This document shows, one piece after another, positions 25,680-32,642 of a stretch of 64,000 bases of DNA. The stretch covers positions 124,001-188,000 of the forward strand of contig NZ_CANPVT010000008.1 of NCBI RefSeq assembly GCF_947581735.1. The letters are read 5' to 3'. Position 1 is the stretch's first letter, and each line of letters opens with the position of its first letter. The stretch comes from Candidatus Palauibacter soopunensis (GTDB taxonomy: Bacteria; Gemmatimonadota; Gemmatimonadetes; Palauibacterales; Palauibacteraceae). Under the pieces are notes generated by a model. That model had not been told where the DNA came from, searched no databases, and worked only from the letters and a program-made list of their open reading frames with translations. The position numbers were made by a program, and so were the translations under genes.

Positions 25680-27403
25680 GTCCGGCCGACTGGTGGATTG
25701 TCGCGATCTACCTCGCTCTCACGTTCGGCGTCGGACTGTGGCTCTCGCGCCGCGCACGCGGGAGCATCGTGGACTTCTTCGTCGGGGGACGCGCGCTGCC
25801 ATGGTGGCTCGCCGGTACGTCGATGGCCGCGACCACCTTCTCGGTGGATACGCCGCTCTACGTCTCGGCCCTCATCGCGCGCCGGGGCATCGCCGGCAAC
25901 TGGGAATGGTGGTCGTTCGGCCTCTCCCACCTCCTCCTCATCTACCTCTTCGCGCGCCTGTGGCGCCGCGCCGGGATCGTCACGGACGTGGAGCTGACGG
26001 AGCTTCGCTACGGCGGCCGCCCCGCCGCCGTCCTGCGGGCCACGCGCGCCTTCCTGTTCGCGGTGCCGATCAACTGCATCTCGATCGGCTTCGTGATGCT
26101 GGCCATGCGCAAGGTCGTCGAGGCTCTCGGGCTCCTCCCGGACCTGTCCGGCTGGATGCCGGGAGACGAGCGTCTATGGGCCGTCGTGGCGCTCTCGATC
26201 TTCGTGCTCGCCTACGCGGGCCTCGCCGGGCTGTGGGGGGTCGTCGCGACGGACTTCTTCCAGTTCTTTCTCGCCCTCTTCGGGGCCATTCTCGTGGCCG
26301 GCTTCGCCCTCGTGGAAATCGGGGGGATCGCGGAACTCAAGGCTCAGCTCGCGGCGGCGGGGCGAAGCGATGCACTACGGATGGTCCCCCGGCCGGGGTC
26401 CGATGCCCTCCCGTTCGGGACCTTCCTCGCCTACCTCGGCATACAGTGGTGGGCGTTCCGCCGCTCTGATGGCGGGGGCGAGTTCGTGCAGCGCCTCCTC
26501 GCCTGCCGCACGGAAGCGGACGCCGAGCGCGCCGCCTGGTGGTTCGTGTGGCTTCACTACGTGGTCCGCGCGTGGCCCTGGGTGCTCGTCGGACTCGTGG
26601 CCGTCGTCGTCTTTCCCGATCTGGCCGATCCCGATCTGGGATACCCGATGCTCATGCTGCGCTACCTTCCCGCCGGCCTCCTGGGGCTCGTCGTCGCGTC
26701 GTTCTTCGCCGCCTTCATGTCGACCGTCTCGACGCAGATCAACTGGGGCGCGAGCTATCTGGTGAACGACCTCTATGCCCGCTTCGTCGACCCGGACGCC
26801 TCGTCCGCGAGACTCGTGTTGCTGGGCCGGCTCGCCTCGGCCGGCATCGTCGCGGCCGCGACGGCGGCGGCGTTCTTCGCCAACGACATCGGGGCGCTCT
26901 TCCGCTTCATGATCGCCATCGGCACGGGGCCCGGGGCCGTGCTCATCCTGCGCTGGTTCTGGTGGCGGGTGAACGCCTGGGCCGAACTCGCCTCCATGCT
27001 CGCCGGTTTCGCCATCGCGCTCTGCTCCTATCTGCCGGCGTTCGGCGCGATGGAGTTCGGGACGCGGCTCGCAGTGACCGCTTTCGGATCGGCGGCGGTC
27101 TGGCTTCCCGTGATGTGGTTCACGCGCGCCGAGGACGAGGCGACCCTGCTGGAGTTCTATCGACGGGTGCGGCCCGCCGGGCCGGGCTGGCGCGCGATCC
27201 GCGAGCGCGCGGGCGTTTCTCCCGACCTTCCCCTCCGCGAGGCGCTGCTGCGGACCGCCGGGGCAACGCTGCTCCTGTTCGGGGCGATGTTCGCCCTCGG
27301 CGCCATGCTGCTGCTCGAGCCATGGACGGCCGCCCTTTCCGCCGGCGTGGCCGCTCTGGGCGGAGCCGGACTCTGGATCCTGCGCACCCGGCGGGCCGTC
27401 TAG
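25676..27403 (+). CDS. Sodium:solute symporter in the peptidoglycan-recycling operon
   Basis: A 575-residue sodium:solute symporter (PF00474) with 13 or more membrane helices, beginning SPADWWIVAIYLALTFGVGLW. The early motif GTSMAATTFSVDTPLYVS contains the family Na+-binding serines/threonines, and the helix VVASFFAAFMSTVSTQINWGASYLVNDLY is characteristic. The TTG start overlaps the nagZ-like stop (TTGA). Because it ends an operon of murQ, anmK and nagZ, it is probably an importer of MurNAc, anhydro-MurNAc, GlcNAc or a disaccharide. That substrate is an inference; no such SSS member is firmly known to me. Confidence 0.85.
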   Translation: MSPADWWIVAIYLALTFGVGLWLSRRARGSIVDFFVGGRALPWWLAGTSMAATTFSVDTPLYVSALIARRGIAGNWEWWSFGLSHLLLIYLFARLWRRAGIVTDVELTELRYGGRPAAVLRATRAFLFAVPINCISIGFVMLAMRKVVEALGLLPDLSGWMPGDERLWAVVALSIFVLAYAGLAGLWGVVATDFFQFFLALFGAILVAGFALVEIGGIAELKAQLAAAGRSDALRMVPRPGSDALPFGTFLAYLGIQWWAFRRSDGGGEFVQRLLACRTEADAERAAWWFVWLHYVVRAWPWVLVGLVAVVVFPDLADPDLGYPMLMLRYLPAGLLGLVVASFFAAFMSTVSTQINWGASYLVNDLYARFVDPDASSARLVLLGRLASAGIVAAATAAAFFANDIGALFRFMIAIGTGPGAVLILRWFWWRVNAWAELASMLAGFAIALCSYLPAFGAMEFGTRLAVTAFGSAAVWLPVMWFTRAEDEATLLEFYRRVRPAGPGWRAIRERAGVSPDLPLREALLRTAGATLLLFGAMFALGAMLLLEPWTAALSAGVAALGGAGLWILRTRRAV

Positions 27404-27446
27404 CGCGGTGTCGCCACACCAGCCGCCCGGGAGGCCGTTTCCCGGC

Positions 27447-27475
27447 TTGACCACAACATATGGTGTAGTTATCAT
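27447..27475 (+). promoter_or_regulatory. Sigma70-type promoter of nrdJ
   Basis: TTGACC (27447-27452), a 17-nt spacer and TATCAT (27470-27475) form a near-consensus promoter, with a predicted transcription start near 27482. The spacer overlaps the first NrdR-like box, and the start region overlaps the second, which fits repression. The nrdJ leader would then be about 268 nt long. Confidence 0.6.
27451..27466 (+). promoter_or_regulatory. NrdR-box-like palindrome 1
   Basis: CCACAACATATGGTGT matches the published NrdR consensus (ACACwATATaTwGtGT) at 13 of 16 positions by hand alignment. It overlaps the promoter -35 and spacer. NrdR is a repressor of ribonucleotide reductase genes. Confidence 0.55.
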
Positions 27476-27482
27476 TTGAAGG

Positions 27483-27498
27483 CCACCACATATAGCGG
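27483..27498 (+). promoter_or_regulatory. NrdR-box-like palindrome 2
   Basis: CCACCACATATAGCGG matches the NrdR consensus at about 11 of 16 positions. It starts exactly 32 bp after box 1, the spacing (about three helical turns) usual for paired NrdR boxes, and covers the predicted transcription start. Confidence 0.5.
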
Positions 27499-27502
27499 TA
27501 CG

Positions 27503-27552
27503 TGTGGAAAAAACACCGGTTTTGTGTGGAAAAGCTGTGGAGTCGTGGAAAA
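27503..27552 (-). promoter_or_regulatory. Cluster of three DnaA-box-like 9-mers
   Basis: TGTGGAAAA at 27503-27511 and 27525-27533 and CGTGGAAAA at 27544-27552 read TTTTCCACA or TTTTCCACG on the minus strand, one to two changes from the DnaA box TTATCCACA. A TGTGGAGTC (27536-27544) lies between. Regulation of nrd genes by DnaA is known in other bacteria; here it is a suggestion from sequence only. Confidence 0.35.
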
Positions 27553-27596
27553 CCGCCGACGGTCCACAGCGATCGCATACAAAGAACCAGAACGAT

Positions 27597-27650
27597 GGGC
27601 GCGGAGTCATGTCGATCTCCGCGCCCGTCAGGCTTCCCGGCCTAGGCCGG
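27597..27650 (+). other. Leader hairpins upstream of nrdJ
   Basis: A perfect 10-bp stem, GGGCGCGGAG (27597-27606) with CTCCGCGCCC (27617-27626) and a 10-nt loop, is followed by CCGGC-CTAG-GCCGG (27637-27650). The second hairpin has the same stem sequence as the terminator below. GGCTTC plus GGCC (27631-27642) can instead pair with 27679-27688. Confidence 0.5.
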
Positions 27651-27676
27651 CATTCGACTCGCGCGGTCGTCGGGTC

Positions 27677-27696
27677 CCGGCCGAAGCCGGTTTTTT
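27677..27696 (+). terminator. Intrinsic terminator in the nrdJ leader
   Basis: Stem CCGGC (27677-27681), loop CGAA, stem GCCGG (27686-27690) and a run of six T (27691-27696). It is the only clear hairpin-plus-T-run I found in the window. It lies after the nrdJ promoter and before the nrdJ start, which suggests attenuation rather than simple termination of the upstream operon. Confidence 0.6.
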
Positions 27697-27749
27697 CCGC
27701 GGATTGACCTGATTTGTGGACGGTCGAGAACAGGAAGGCGGGGGCGGCA

Positions 27750-30389
27750 ATGAATCCACCGGATGTGGCGGTGCGGGAGGGCGCGTCGACGAGCGCCCCG
27801 GTGCGGGATGAAATGCGGGTGGGATCCAATGCCAGGCCGGCCGACCTCGCCGAGCCGGGACTTGCCGAGAACGCGCGGACGGTGCTGGCGCGCCGGTATC
27901 TGAAGAAGAACGACCGCGGCGAGCCCATCGAGGGGCCGCGCGACCTCTTCTGGCGCGTGGCCGATGTCGTCGCGTCGCAGGATGCCCGCTACGGGGCGAC
28001 GGACGACGCGGTCCTCGAGCGCACGAAGCGCTTCTATCATCTGATGGCCGACGGCATCTTCGAGCCGAACAGCCCCACGCTCATGAACGCGGGGCGTCCG
28101 CTCGGGCAACTCTCCGCGTGCTTCGTGCTTCCCGTTCCGGACAGCCTCGACGGCATCTACGAGACGCTGCGCGACATGGCCCTCATCCATCAGAGCGGGG
28201 GCGGCACCGGGTTCGGCTTCAGCCGCCTTCGTCCTTCCGGTGACGTCGTCAAGTCGACGATGGGCGTGGCGAGCGGCCCGGTCAGCTTCATGGAGGTCTA
28301 TGACGCCTCGACCGAGGCCGTGAAGCAGGGCGGGACGCGACGGGGCGCGAACATGGGCATCCTGCGCGTCGATCATCCGGACATCCGCCACTTCATCGAG
28401 TGCAAGGCGGACAAGACCCGGATCACGAACTTCAACATCTCGGTCGGGGTCACCGACGCCTTCATGGCGGCGGCCCGGACGGGCTCGGACTACGATCTCA
28501 TCAGCCCGCGGACCGGCGATGTCGTGGATCAGCTGAACGCCGAGGAGGTGTTCTCGAGCATCATCTCCAGCGCGTGGCGGAACGGTGAGCCCGGGGTCTT
28601 CTTCATCGACGAGGCGAACCGCTACAATCCGGTCCCGCACCTCGGCGACTACGAAGCCACGAACCCCTGCGGCGAACAGCCGCTGCTCGCCTACGACGTG
28701 TGCAATCTCGGCTCGATCAACGTCGGCTACTTCGTCGACGATCAGGGCCGGATCGACTGGGACGGGCTCGGCGAGGCCGTCCACGAATCGACCCATTTCC
28801 TCGACAACGTCATCGATGCCAACCGCTATCCGCTCCCGAAAATCGAAGATCTGTCCCAGCGGATCCGCCGCGTCGGCCTCGGGGTCATGGGGTGGGCCGA
28901 CATGCTCGTGAGGGTGGGCGAACCCTACGGTTCCGAGCGCGCCGTCGAACTCGCGCGCGAGTTGATGGAGTTCGTCGACGAGGAATGCAAGGTCGAGTCC
29001 GAACGGCTGGCCGCCGAGCGCGGCGTCTTCCCCGAGTGGGAACGATCGATCTGGGGGCCCGACGAGACGTGCGCGCGGGACGCCGACGGCAATCGGATCC
29101 GCCCCGAGCGCCGGCTCCGCAACTGCAACCTGACGACGGTCGCCCCCACGGGGACCATCTCGATCATTGCGGGGTGTTCAAGTGGGATCGAACCTCTGTT
29201 CGCGGTCGCATTCATGAGGAATCAGGCAGGCGTGCTGATGCCGGATGTGAATCCGGACTTCGTGCGCCGTGCGAAGGAAGGGGGTTGGTACTCCGAGGAG
29301 TTGATGCAGCGCATCGCCGACGAGGGCCACATCCACTTCGATGAAGTGCCGGGGGATGTCCAGGGGATCTTCGTCACGGCGCACGATGTTCCGCCCGAGC
29401 AGCACATTCGCATGCAGGCGGCATTCCAGGCGCACTGCGACTCCGCCATCTCGAAGACGTGCAATTTTGCGACGGCCGCCACGGAGGAGGACGTGCGCAA
29501 GATCTACGAGATGGCGTACGAGTTGCGGTGCAAGGGGGTCACCGTCTACCGCGATGGTTCGCGCGACGAGCAGGTTCTGTCGACCGGCAGCACGGCGAAG
29601 GATGTCCAGCGTCAGACGAGCGAGAGCGGCTCGGCCGTTGCGGCGGACGGCGTCCAGCTCGAAGCCGTCGATGTGGGGCCCGAGTTCGCCGGAGATCTCG
29701 CGGACACGCTGACCCGGCTCGCCGCCGCGGAGGCGCAGAACAGCGAACTGCAGGCGCACAACCGGAAGCTTGAGAATGCCGTCGAGGCGAAGCAGCGGCG
29801 GATCACCGAACTCGAGGGTTCCAGAATGCGCCGCGTCGAGAGGCGGCAACGGCCTGCCGTCCTGCGGGGCCACACCCGGCAGATCGAATCGCCGCTGGGT
29901 ACGATGTACGTGACGATCAACGAGGACGATCAGGGTCGCCCGTTCGAGGTCTTCGTCGCCCTCGGCAAGACGGGAGGGGCGGCGATGGCGGATGCCGAAG
30001 CCATCGGACGGCTGTGTTCACTCGCCCTGCGCTCGGGGATCTCGCTGCGCGATGTGCACAAGCAGTTGCGCGGGATTTCTTCCGACCGGGCCGTCGGACT
30101 CGGGGCGAGCAAGGTGCTCTCCGGTCCCGACGCGATCGCCCAGGTCATCGAGCGCTACCTCGAGGAGAAGGAAGGGATTCAGCAGACGCTTCCCATCGAG
30201 GAGGTCGAGACCGCCCGGAGAAAGAACACGAACGGGGGCGCCCGGTCGGCGCAGCGCCCCGTGATCGAACGTTACCAGGAGTCGGCGGCCCGGCTCTTCC
30301 TCGGAGCGTGCTCGGAGTGCGGCAGCAGCCTCGCCTTTGAGGAAGGCTGCGCGAAGTGCTACGCTTGCGGCTACAGCGAGTGCGGCTGA
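27750..30389 (+). CDS. nrdJ: Adenosylcobalamin-dependent (class II) ribonucleoside-diphosphate reductase
   Basis: An 879-residue class II ribonucleotide reductase that makes deoxynucleotides without oxygen, using vitamin B12. Diagnostic segments are SPTLMNAGRPLGQLSACFVLP, IHQSGGGTGFGFSRLR, EAVKQGGTRRGANMG, ATNPCGEQPLLAYDVCNLGSINV and TTVAPTGTISIIAGCSSGIEP. Residues about 650-690 are a charged coiled-coil linker, followed by the TSCPD domain (about 705-800) and a C-terminal cysteine cluster with CSECG, CAKCYACG and SECG, which likely serves redox transfer or zinc binding. ATG 27750 is preferred over the upstream in-frame TTG 27714. The control region is unusually complex (see entries from 27447 to 27696). 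Confidence 0.95.
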   Translation: MNPPDVAVREGASTSAPVRDEMRVGSNARPADLAEPGLAENARTVLARRYLKKNDRGEPIEGPRDLFWRVADVVASQDARYGATDDAVLERTKRFYHLMADGIFEPNSPTLMNAGRPLGQLSACFVLPVPDSLDGIYETLRDMALIHQSGGGTGFGFSRLRPSGDVVKSTMGVASGPVSFMEVYDASTEAVKQGGTRRGANMGILRVDHPDIRHFIECKADKTRITNFNISVGVTDAFMAAARTGSDYDLISPRTGDVVDQLNAEEVFSSIISSAWRNGEPGVFFIDEANRYNPVPHLGDYEATNPCGEQPLLAYDVCNLGSINVGYFVDDQGRIDWDGLGEAVHESTHFLDNVIDANRYPLPKIEDLSQRIRRVGLGVMGWADMLVRVGEPYGSERAVELARELMEFVDEECKVESERLAAERGVFPEWERSIWGPDETCARDADGNRIRPERRLRNCNLTTVAPTGTISIIAGCSSGIEPLFAVAFMRNQAGVLMPDVNPDFVRRAKEGGWYSEELMQRIADEGHIHFDEVPGDVQGIFVTAHDVPPEQHIRMQAAFQAHCDSAISKTCNFATAATEEDVRKIYEMAYELRCKGVTVYRDGSRDEQVLSTGSTAKDVQRQTSESGSAVAADGVQLEAVDVGPEFAGDLADTLTRLAAAEAQNSELQAHNRKLENAVEAKQRRITELEGSRMRRVERRQRPAVLRGHTRQIESPLGTMYVTINEDDQGRPFEVFVALGKTGGAAMADAEAIGRLCSLALRSGISLRDVHKQLRGISSDRAVGLGASKVLSGPDAIAQVIERYLEEKEGIQQTLPIEEVETARRKNTNGGARSAQRPVIERYQESAARLFLGACSECGSSLAFEEGCAKCYACGYSECG

Positions 30390-30481
30390 CGCCACAGGTT
30401 CATCCACGGCAGTAGATTGGGGGTGGGCCGGGGTTGGGTCGGCGCTCGGCCACCCGCGCACCGAACCGCCGGGGGACGCCC

Positions 30482-31699
30482 GTGAACACTCCCTCTTCTT
30501 CGCGTCGTTCGACGAGATCCGTCGATATCGGAGGCGTCCGGGTGGGCAGCGCCCATCCCATCGTCGTCCAGTCGATGACGAACACGGATACGGCGGATGT
30601 CGCGGCCACCGCGGATCAGGTCCGGGCGCTCTACGAGGCGGGCTCGGAAATCGTCCGCATCACGGTGAATACCCCGCGGGCCGCCAGGGCGGTGCCGCGG
30701 ATCGCGGAACAGCTTTCCGGCCAGGGCATCGACGTACCACTCGTCGGCGACTTCCACTTCAACGGGCACATCCTCCTGCCCGGCCACCCCGACTGCGCCG
30801 CCGCCCTCTCCAAGTTCCGCATCAACCCGGGCAACGTCGGCCGAAAGCGGCGCGACGAGCAGTTCGCAACGATCGTCCGCTGCGCGATCGAGCACGACAA
30901 GCCGGTCCGCATCGGAGTCAACTGGGGCTCGCTGGATCAGATGCTCCTGACCCGGCTCATGGATGAGAACGCGCGCCGGGCGGAGCCGCTGGATGCGCAC
31001 CGGGTGACCCTCGACGCGATCGTGGAGAGTGCCATGGCGTCCGCGGAAGCCGCGGAAGGCCTCGGTCTCGGGCCCGACCGGATCGTGCTCAGCGCGAAGG
31101 TGTCGCGCGTGCCGGATCTCGTGACCGTGTACCGCGAACTCGCGTCCCGCTGCGACTACCCGCTGCACCTCGGACTCACGGAAGCGGGGATGGGGCGCAA
31201 GGGCACCGTCGCGTCCTCGGCCGCCCTCGCGATCCTGCTCTCCGAGGGGATCGGCGATACGATCCGTGTGTCGTTGACGCCGGAACCCGGCGCCGACCGG
31301 ACCGAGGAGGTCCGAATCGCGCAGCAGCTGCTACAGTCGCTCGAGTTGAGGAGCTTCAAGCCTCAGGTGACGGCGTGCCCCGGGTGCGGGCGGACGACGA
31401 GCACCTTCTTCCAGCAGTTGGCGCTCGATGTCGAAAGCCATATCGCGGACCGTCTTGCGGCCTGGCGGGAGCACTACCCCGGCGTGGAGGATCTCTCCGT
31501 AGCGGTGATGGGGTGCGTGGTCAACGGGCCCGGCGAGTCGAAGCATGCGGATCTCGGTATCTCGCTGCCGGGAGTGGCCGAGGCGCCGACCGCGCCGGTC
31601 TATGTCGACGGAAAGCACCACTCGACGCTGCGCGGCGATGGGATCGTGGAGGAATTCCTGCAGATTCTCGACGGGTACGTCGAACGCCGCTTTTCCTGA
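30482..31699 (+). CDS. ispG: 4-hydroxy-3-methylbut-2-enyl diphosphate synthase
   Basis: A 405-residue GcpE/IspG enzyme of the non-mevalonate isoprenoid pathway. It has the N-terminal barrel ([26 protein letters not shown]) and the C-terminal [4Fe-4S] domain, whose cysteines lie in TACPGCGRT and [10 protein letters not shown]. Start GTG 30482 has GGGGGA upstream. The 92-nt gap after nrdJ has no obvious promoter, so it may be read through from nrdJ. Length is typical for the single-domain-pair bacterial form. Confidence 0.95.
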   Translation: MNTPSSSRRSTRSVDIGGVRVGSAHPIVVQSMTNTDTADVAATADQVRALYEAGSEIVRITVNTPRAARAVPRIAEQLSGQGIDVPLVGDFHFNGHILLPGHPDCAAALSKFRINPGNVGRKRRDEQFATIVRCAIEHDKPVRIGVNWGSLDQMLLTRLMDENARRAEPLDAHRVTLDAIVESAMASAEAAEGLGLGPDRIVLSAKVSRVPDLVTVYRELASRCDYPLHLGLTEAGMGRKGTVASSAALAILLSEGIGDTIRVSLTPEPGADRTEEVRIAQQLLQSLELRSFKPQVTACPGCGRTTSTFFQQLALDVESHIADRLAAWREHYPGVEDLSVAVMGCVVNGPGESKHADLGISLPGVAEAPTAPVYVDGKHHSTLRGDGIVEEFLQILDGYVERRFS

Positions 31700-31729
31700 G
31701 ACTGCGGGGAGAACTGCCGGTTGGCGGGG

Positions 31730-31767
31730 GGCCTCCGGCTAGCGGCGGGCCTCCGGGCTAGCGGCGG
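31730..31767. repeat. Near-perfect 19-nt tandem duplication across the rpsU stop
   Basis: GGCCTCCGGCTAGCGGCGG (31730-31748) is followed directly by a copy with one extra G (to 31767). The second copy holds the CTA that is the rpsU stop on the minus strand, so the stop sequence is duplicated downstream. Confidence 0.5.
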
Positions 31768-31958
31768 GCCTTCTGGCGACGCCGACGCCGACGCCGACGG
31801 CGTTCCGCCGCCTTCATCTTGCGACGCCGCGCCTCGCTCGGCTTCTCGTAGAACCGGTGCTTCTTGATATCCCGGAAGATCCCGGCTCGCTGGACCTTGC
31901 GGCGGAATTTCCGCAGCGCGCGGTCGAGTTCTTCGTTGTCGCGTAGCGTGTACTGCAA
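31758..31958 (-). CDS. rpsU: 30S ribosomal protein bS21
   Basis: A 66-residue bS21 protein of the small ribosomal subunit, with the family pattern DNEELDRALRKFRRKV, RAGIFRDIKKHRFYEKPSE and R-rich tail. The start is TTG 31958, preceded by AGGAGG at a seven-nt distance. Nine consecutive arginines near the C-terminus are encoded by a CGTCGG-type hexanucleotide repeat (about 31777-31800), a tract prone to slippage. It is transcribed from a clear minus-strand promoter at 32013-32042. Confidence 0.92.
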   Translation of the reverse strand: MQYTLRDNEELDRALRKFRRKVQRAGIFRDIKKHRFYEKPSEARRRKMKAAERRRRRRRRRQKARR

Positions 31959-32012
31959 GTGTAAGCCTCCTGGCAGGGCAACTCTGACAGCCCGTAGACA
32001 CAACGGGGCCGA

Positions 32013-32042
32013 AGTTTAGCGGCCCGCGCGGCGGTGCGTCAA
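32013..32042 (-). promoter_or_regulatory. Sigma70-type promoter of rpsU
   Basis: On the minus strand TTGACG (32042-32037), an 18-nt spacer and TAAACT (32018-32013). The predicted start is about 50 nt before the rpsU TTG codon. Confidence 0.55.
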
Positions 32043-32127
32043 ATATCCCGCTCGCGCCCGTTCGGGGTCCGCTCCTCGTCCGGACGGTGTCCGGGGTCGG
32101 CACCCGGCACGGGATGGCGCGGACAGT

Positions 32128-32157
32128 TTGCATCGAGGGCACGTTCAAGCCTATAGT
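32128..32157 (+). promoter_or_regulatory. Sigma70-type promoter of the 109-residue protein gene
   Basis: TTGCAT (32128-32133), an 18-nt spacer and TATAGT (32152-32157), giving a start near 32164. With the rpsU promoter it forms a divergent pair in the 321-nt gap 31959-32279. That gap otherwise holds the structured leader described next. Confidence 0.55.
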
Positions 32158-32175
32158 ACGTTCTGGAAGCCCGAG

Positions 32176-32240
32176 GACCGTGCGGCTGGGATGAAGGGGA
32201 ATCGTGGAGATTGTCCAACCTTCCGGCGGCACGGTCTTTT
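32176..32240 (+). other. Structured leader RNA with terminator-like end
   Basis: GACCGTGC (32176-32183) pairs perfectly with GCACGGTC (32229-32236), followed by TTTT (32237-32240). Inside, GAAGG (32193-32197) can pair with CCTTC (32219-32223). The structure lies between promoter and start codon of the gene at 32280, so it could act in attenuation. Confidence 0.35.
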
Positions 32241-32279
32241 GCGTCTCTGGCTGCTACGTAAGGCGTAAGGAGGCTGAAC

Positions 32280-32609
32280 ATGGCAGGTCCCGTCGCCATC
32301 TCATCGGACGGCACCCTCGAACTCGAAGGTCACGCCTATCTGATCCCCGCCGAATTCTCCGCCCGCGAAGTCTACAGTTACCGCCGCCTCATGGAGCCGA
32401 TCCCGGACATCCCCGGTGGAACGAGCCTCAACCCGGAACAGCGCCGCCGCCAGCGCGCTTACTTTCTCCGCCGCGCCGCCGCCTGTATCATCCCCGGCTT
32501 GCAGGTGAAATCCCTCGAGGGGCTCCCGCTCGGCCAGTTGCAACACATGCACGAGTGGATCGTAGCCCACCGACCCGATCTCTCGGAGGCTGGCCGGCTG
32601 CCTGGATAG
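32280..32609 (+). CDS. Small protein of unknown function, 109 residues
   Basis: The protein is not recognised. A strong AAGGAGG site (32268-32274) precedes ATG 32280. It begins with strands (PVAISSDGTLELEGHAYLIP), then an amphipathic helix rich in Tyr and Arg (AREVYSYRRLMEP), a basic helix (NPEQRRRQRAYFLRRAAACII) and LGQLQHMHEWIVAHRPDL. There is no signal peptide and no metal motif. It has its own promoter and structured leader, which suggests a separately controlled gene. The general look, a short basic helical domain with tight regulation, recalls small accessory or phage-derived proteins, but no homology is claimed. Confidence 0.65.
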   Translation: MAGPVAISSDGTLELEGHAYLIPAEFSAREVYSYRRLMEPIPDIPGGTSLNPEQRRRQRAYFLRRAAACIIPGLQVKSLEGLPLGQLQHMHEWIVAHRPDLSEAGRLPG

Positions 32610-32642
32610 GAACCGTGGCCTCCCACGCCATTTGGGCCACGG

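Noticed and set aside
27503..27533. Minus-strand hairpin with T-run (AAAAC/GTTTT type) as a terminator
   Set aside because: The stem is short and A/T-only, and no minus-strand gene ends there. The DnaA-like repeat reading explains the sequence better.
27447..27749. Cobalamin riboswitch upstream of nrdJ
   Set aside because: I could not find the conserved B12-box core or the multi-arm layout. Only the generic terminator/antiterminator design is visible, so no riboswitch class is named.
32280..32609. A phage remnant at the orphan gene
   Set aside because: No integrase, att-like repeat, tRNA or other phage gene is nearby, and base composition is normal.
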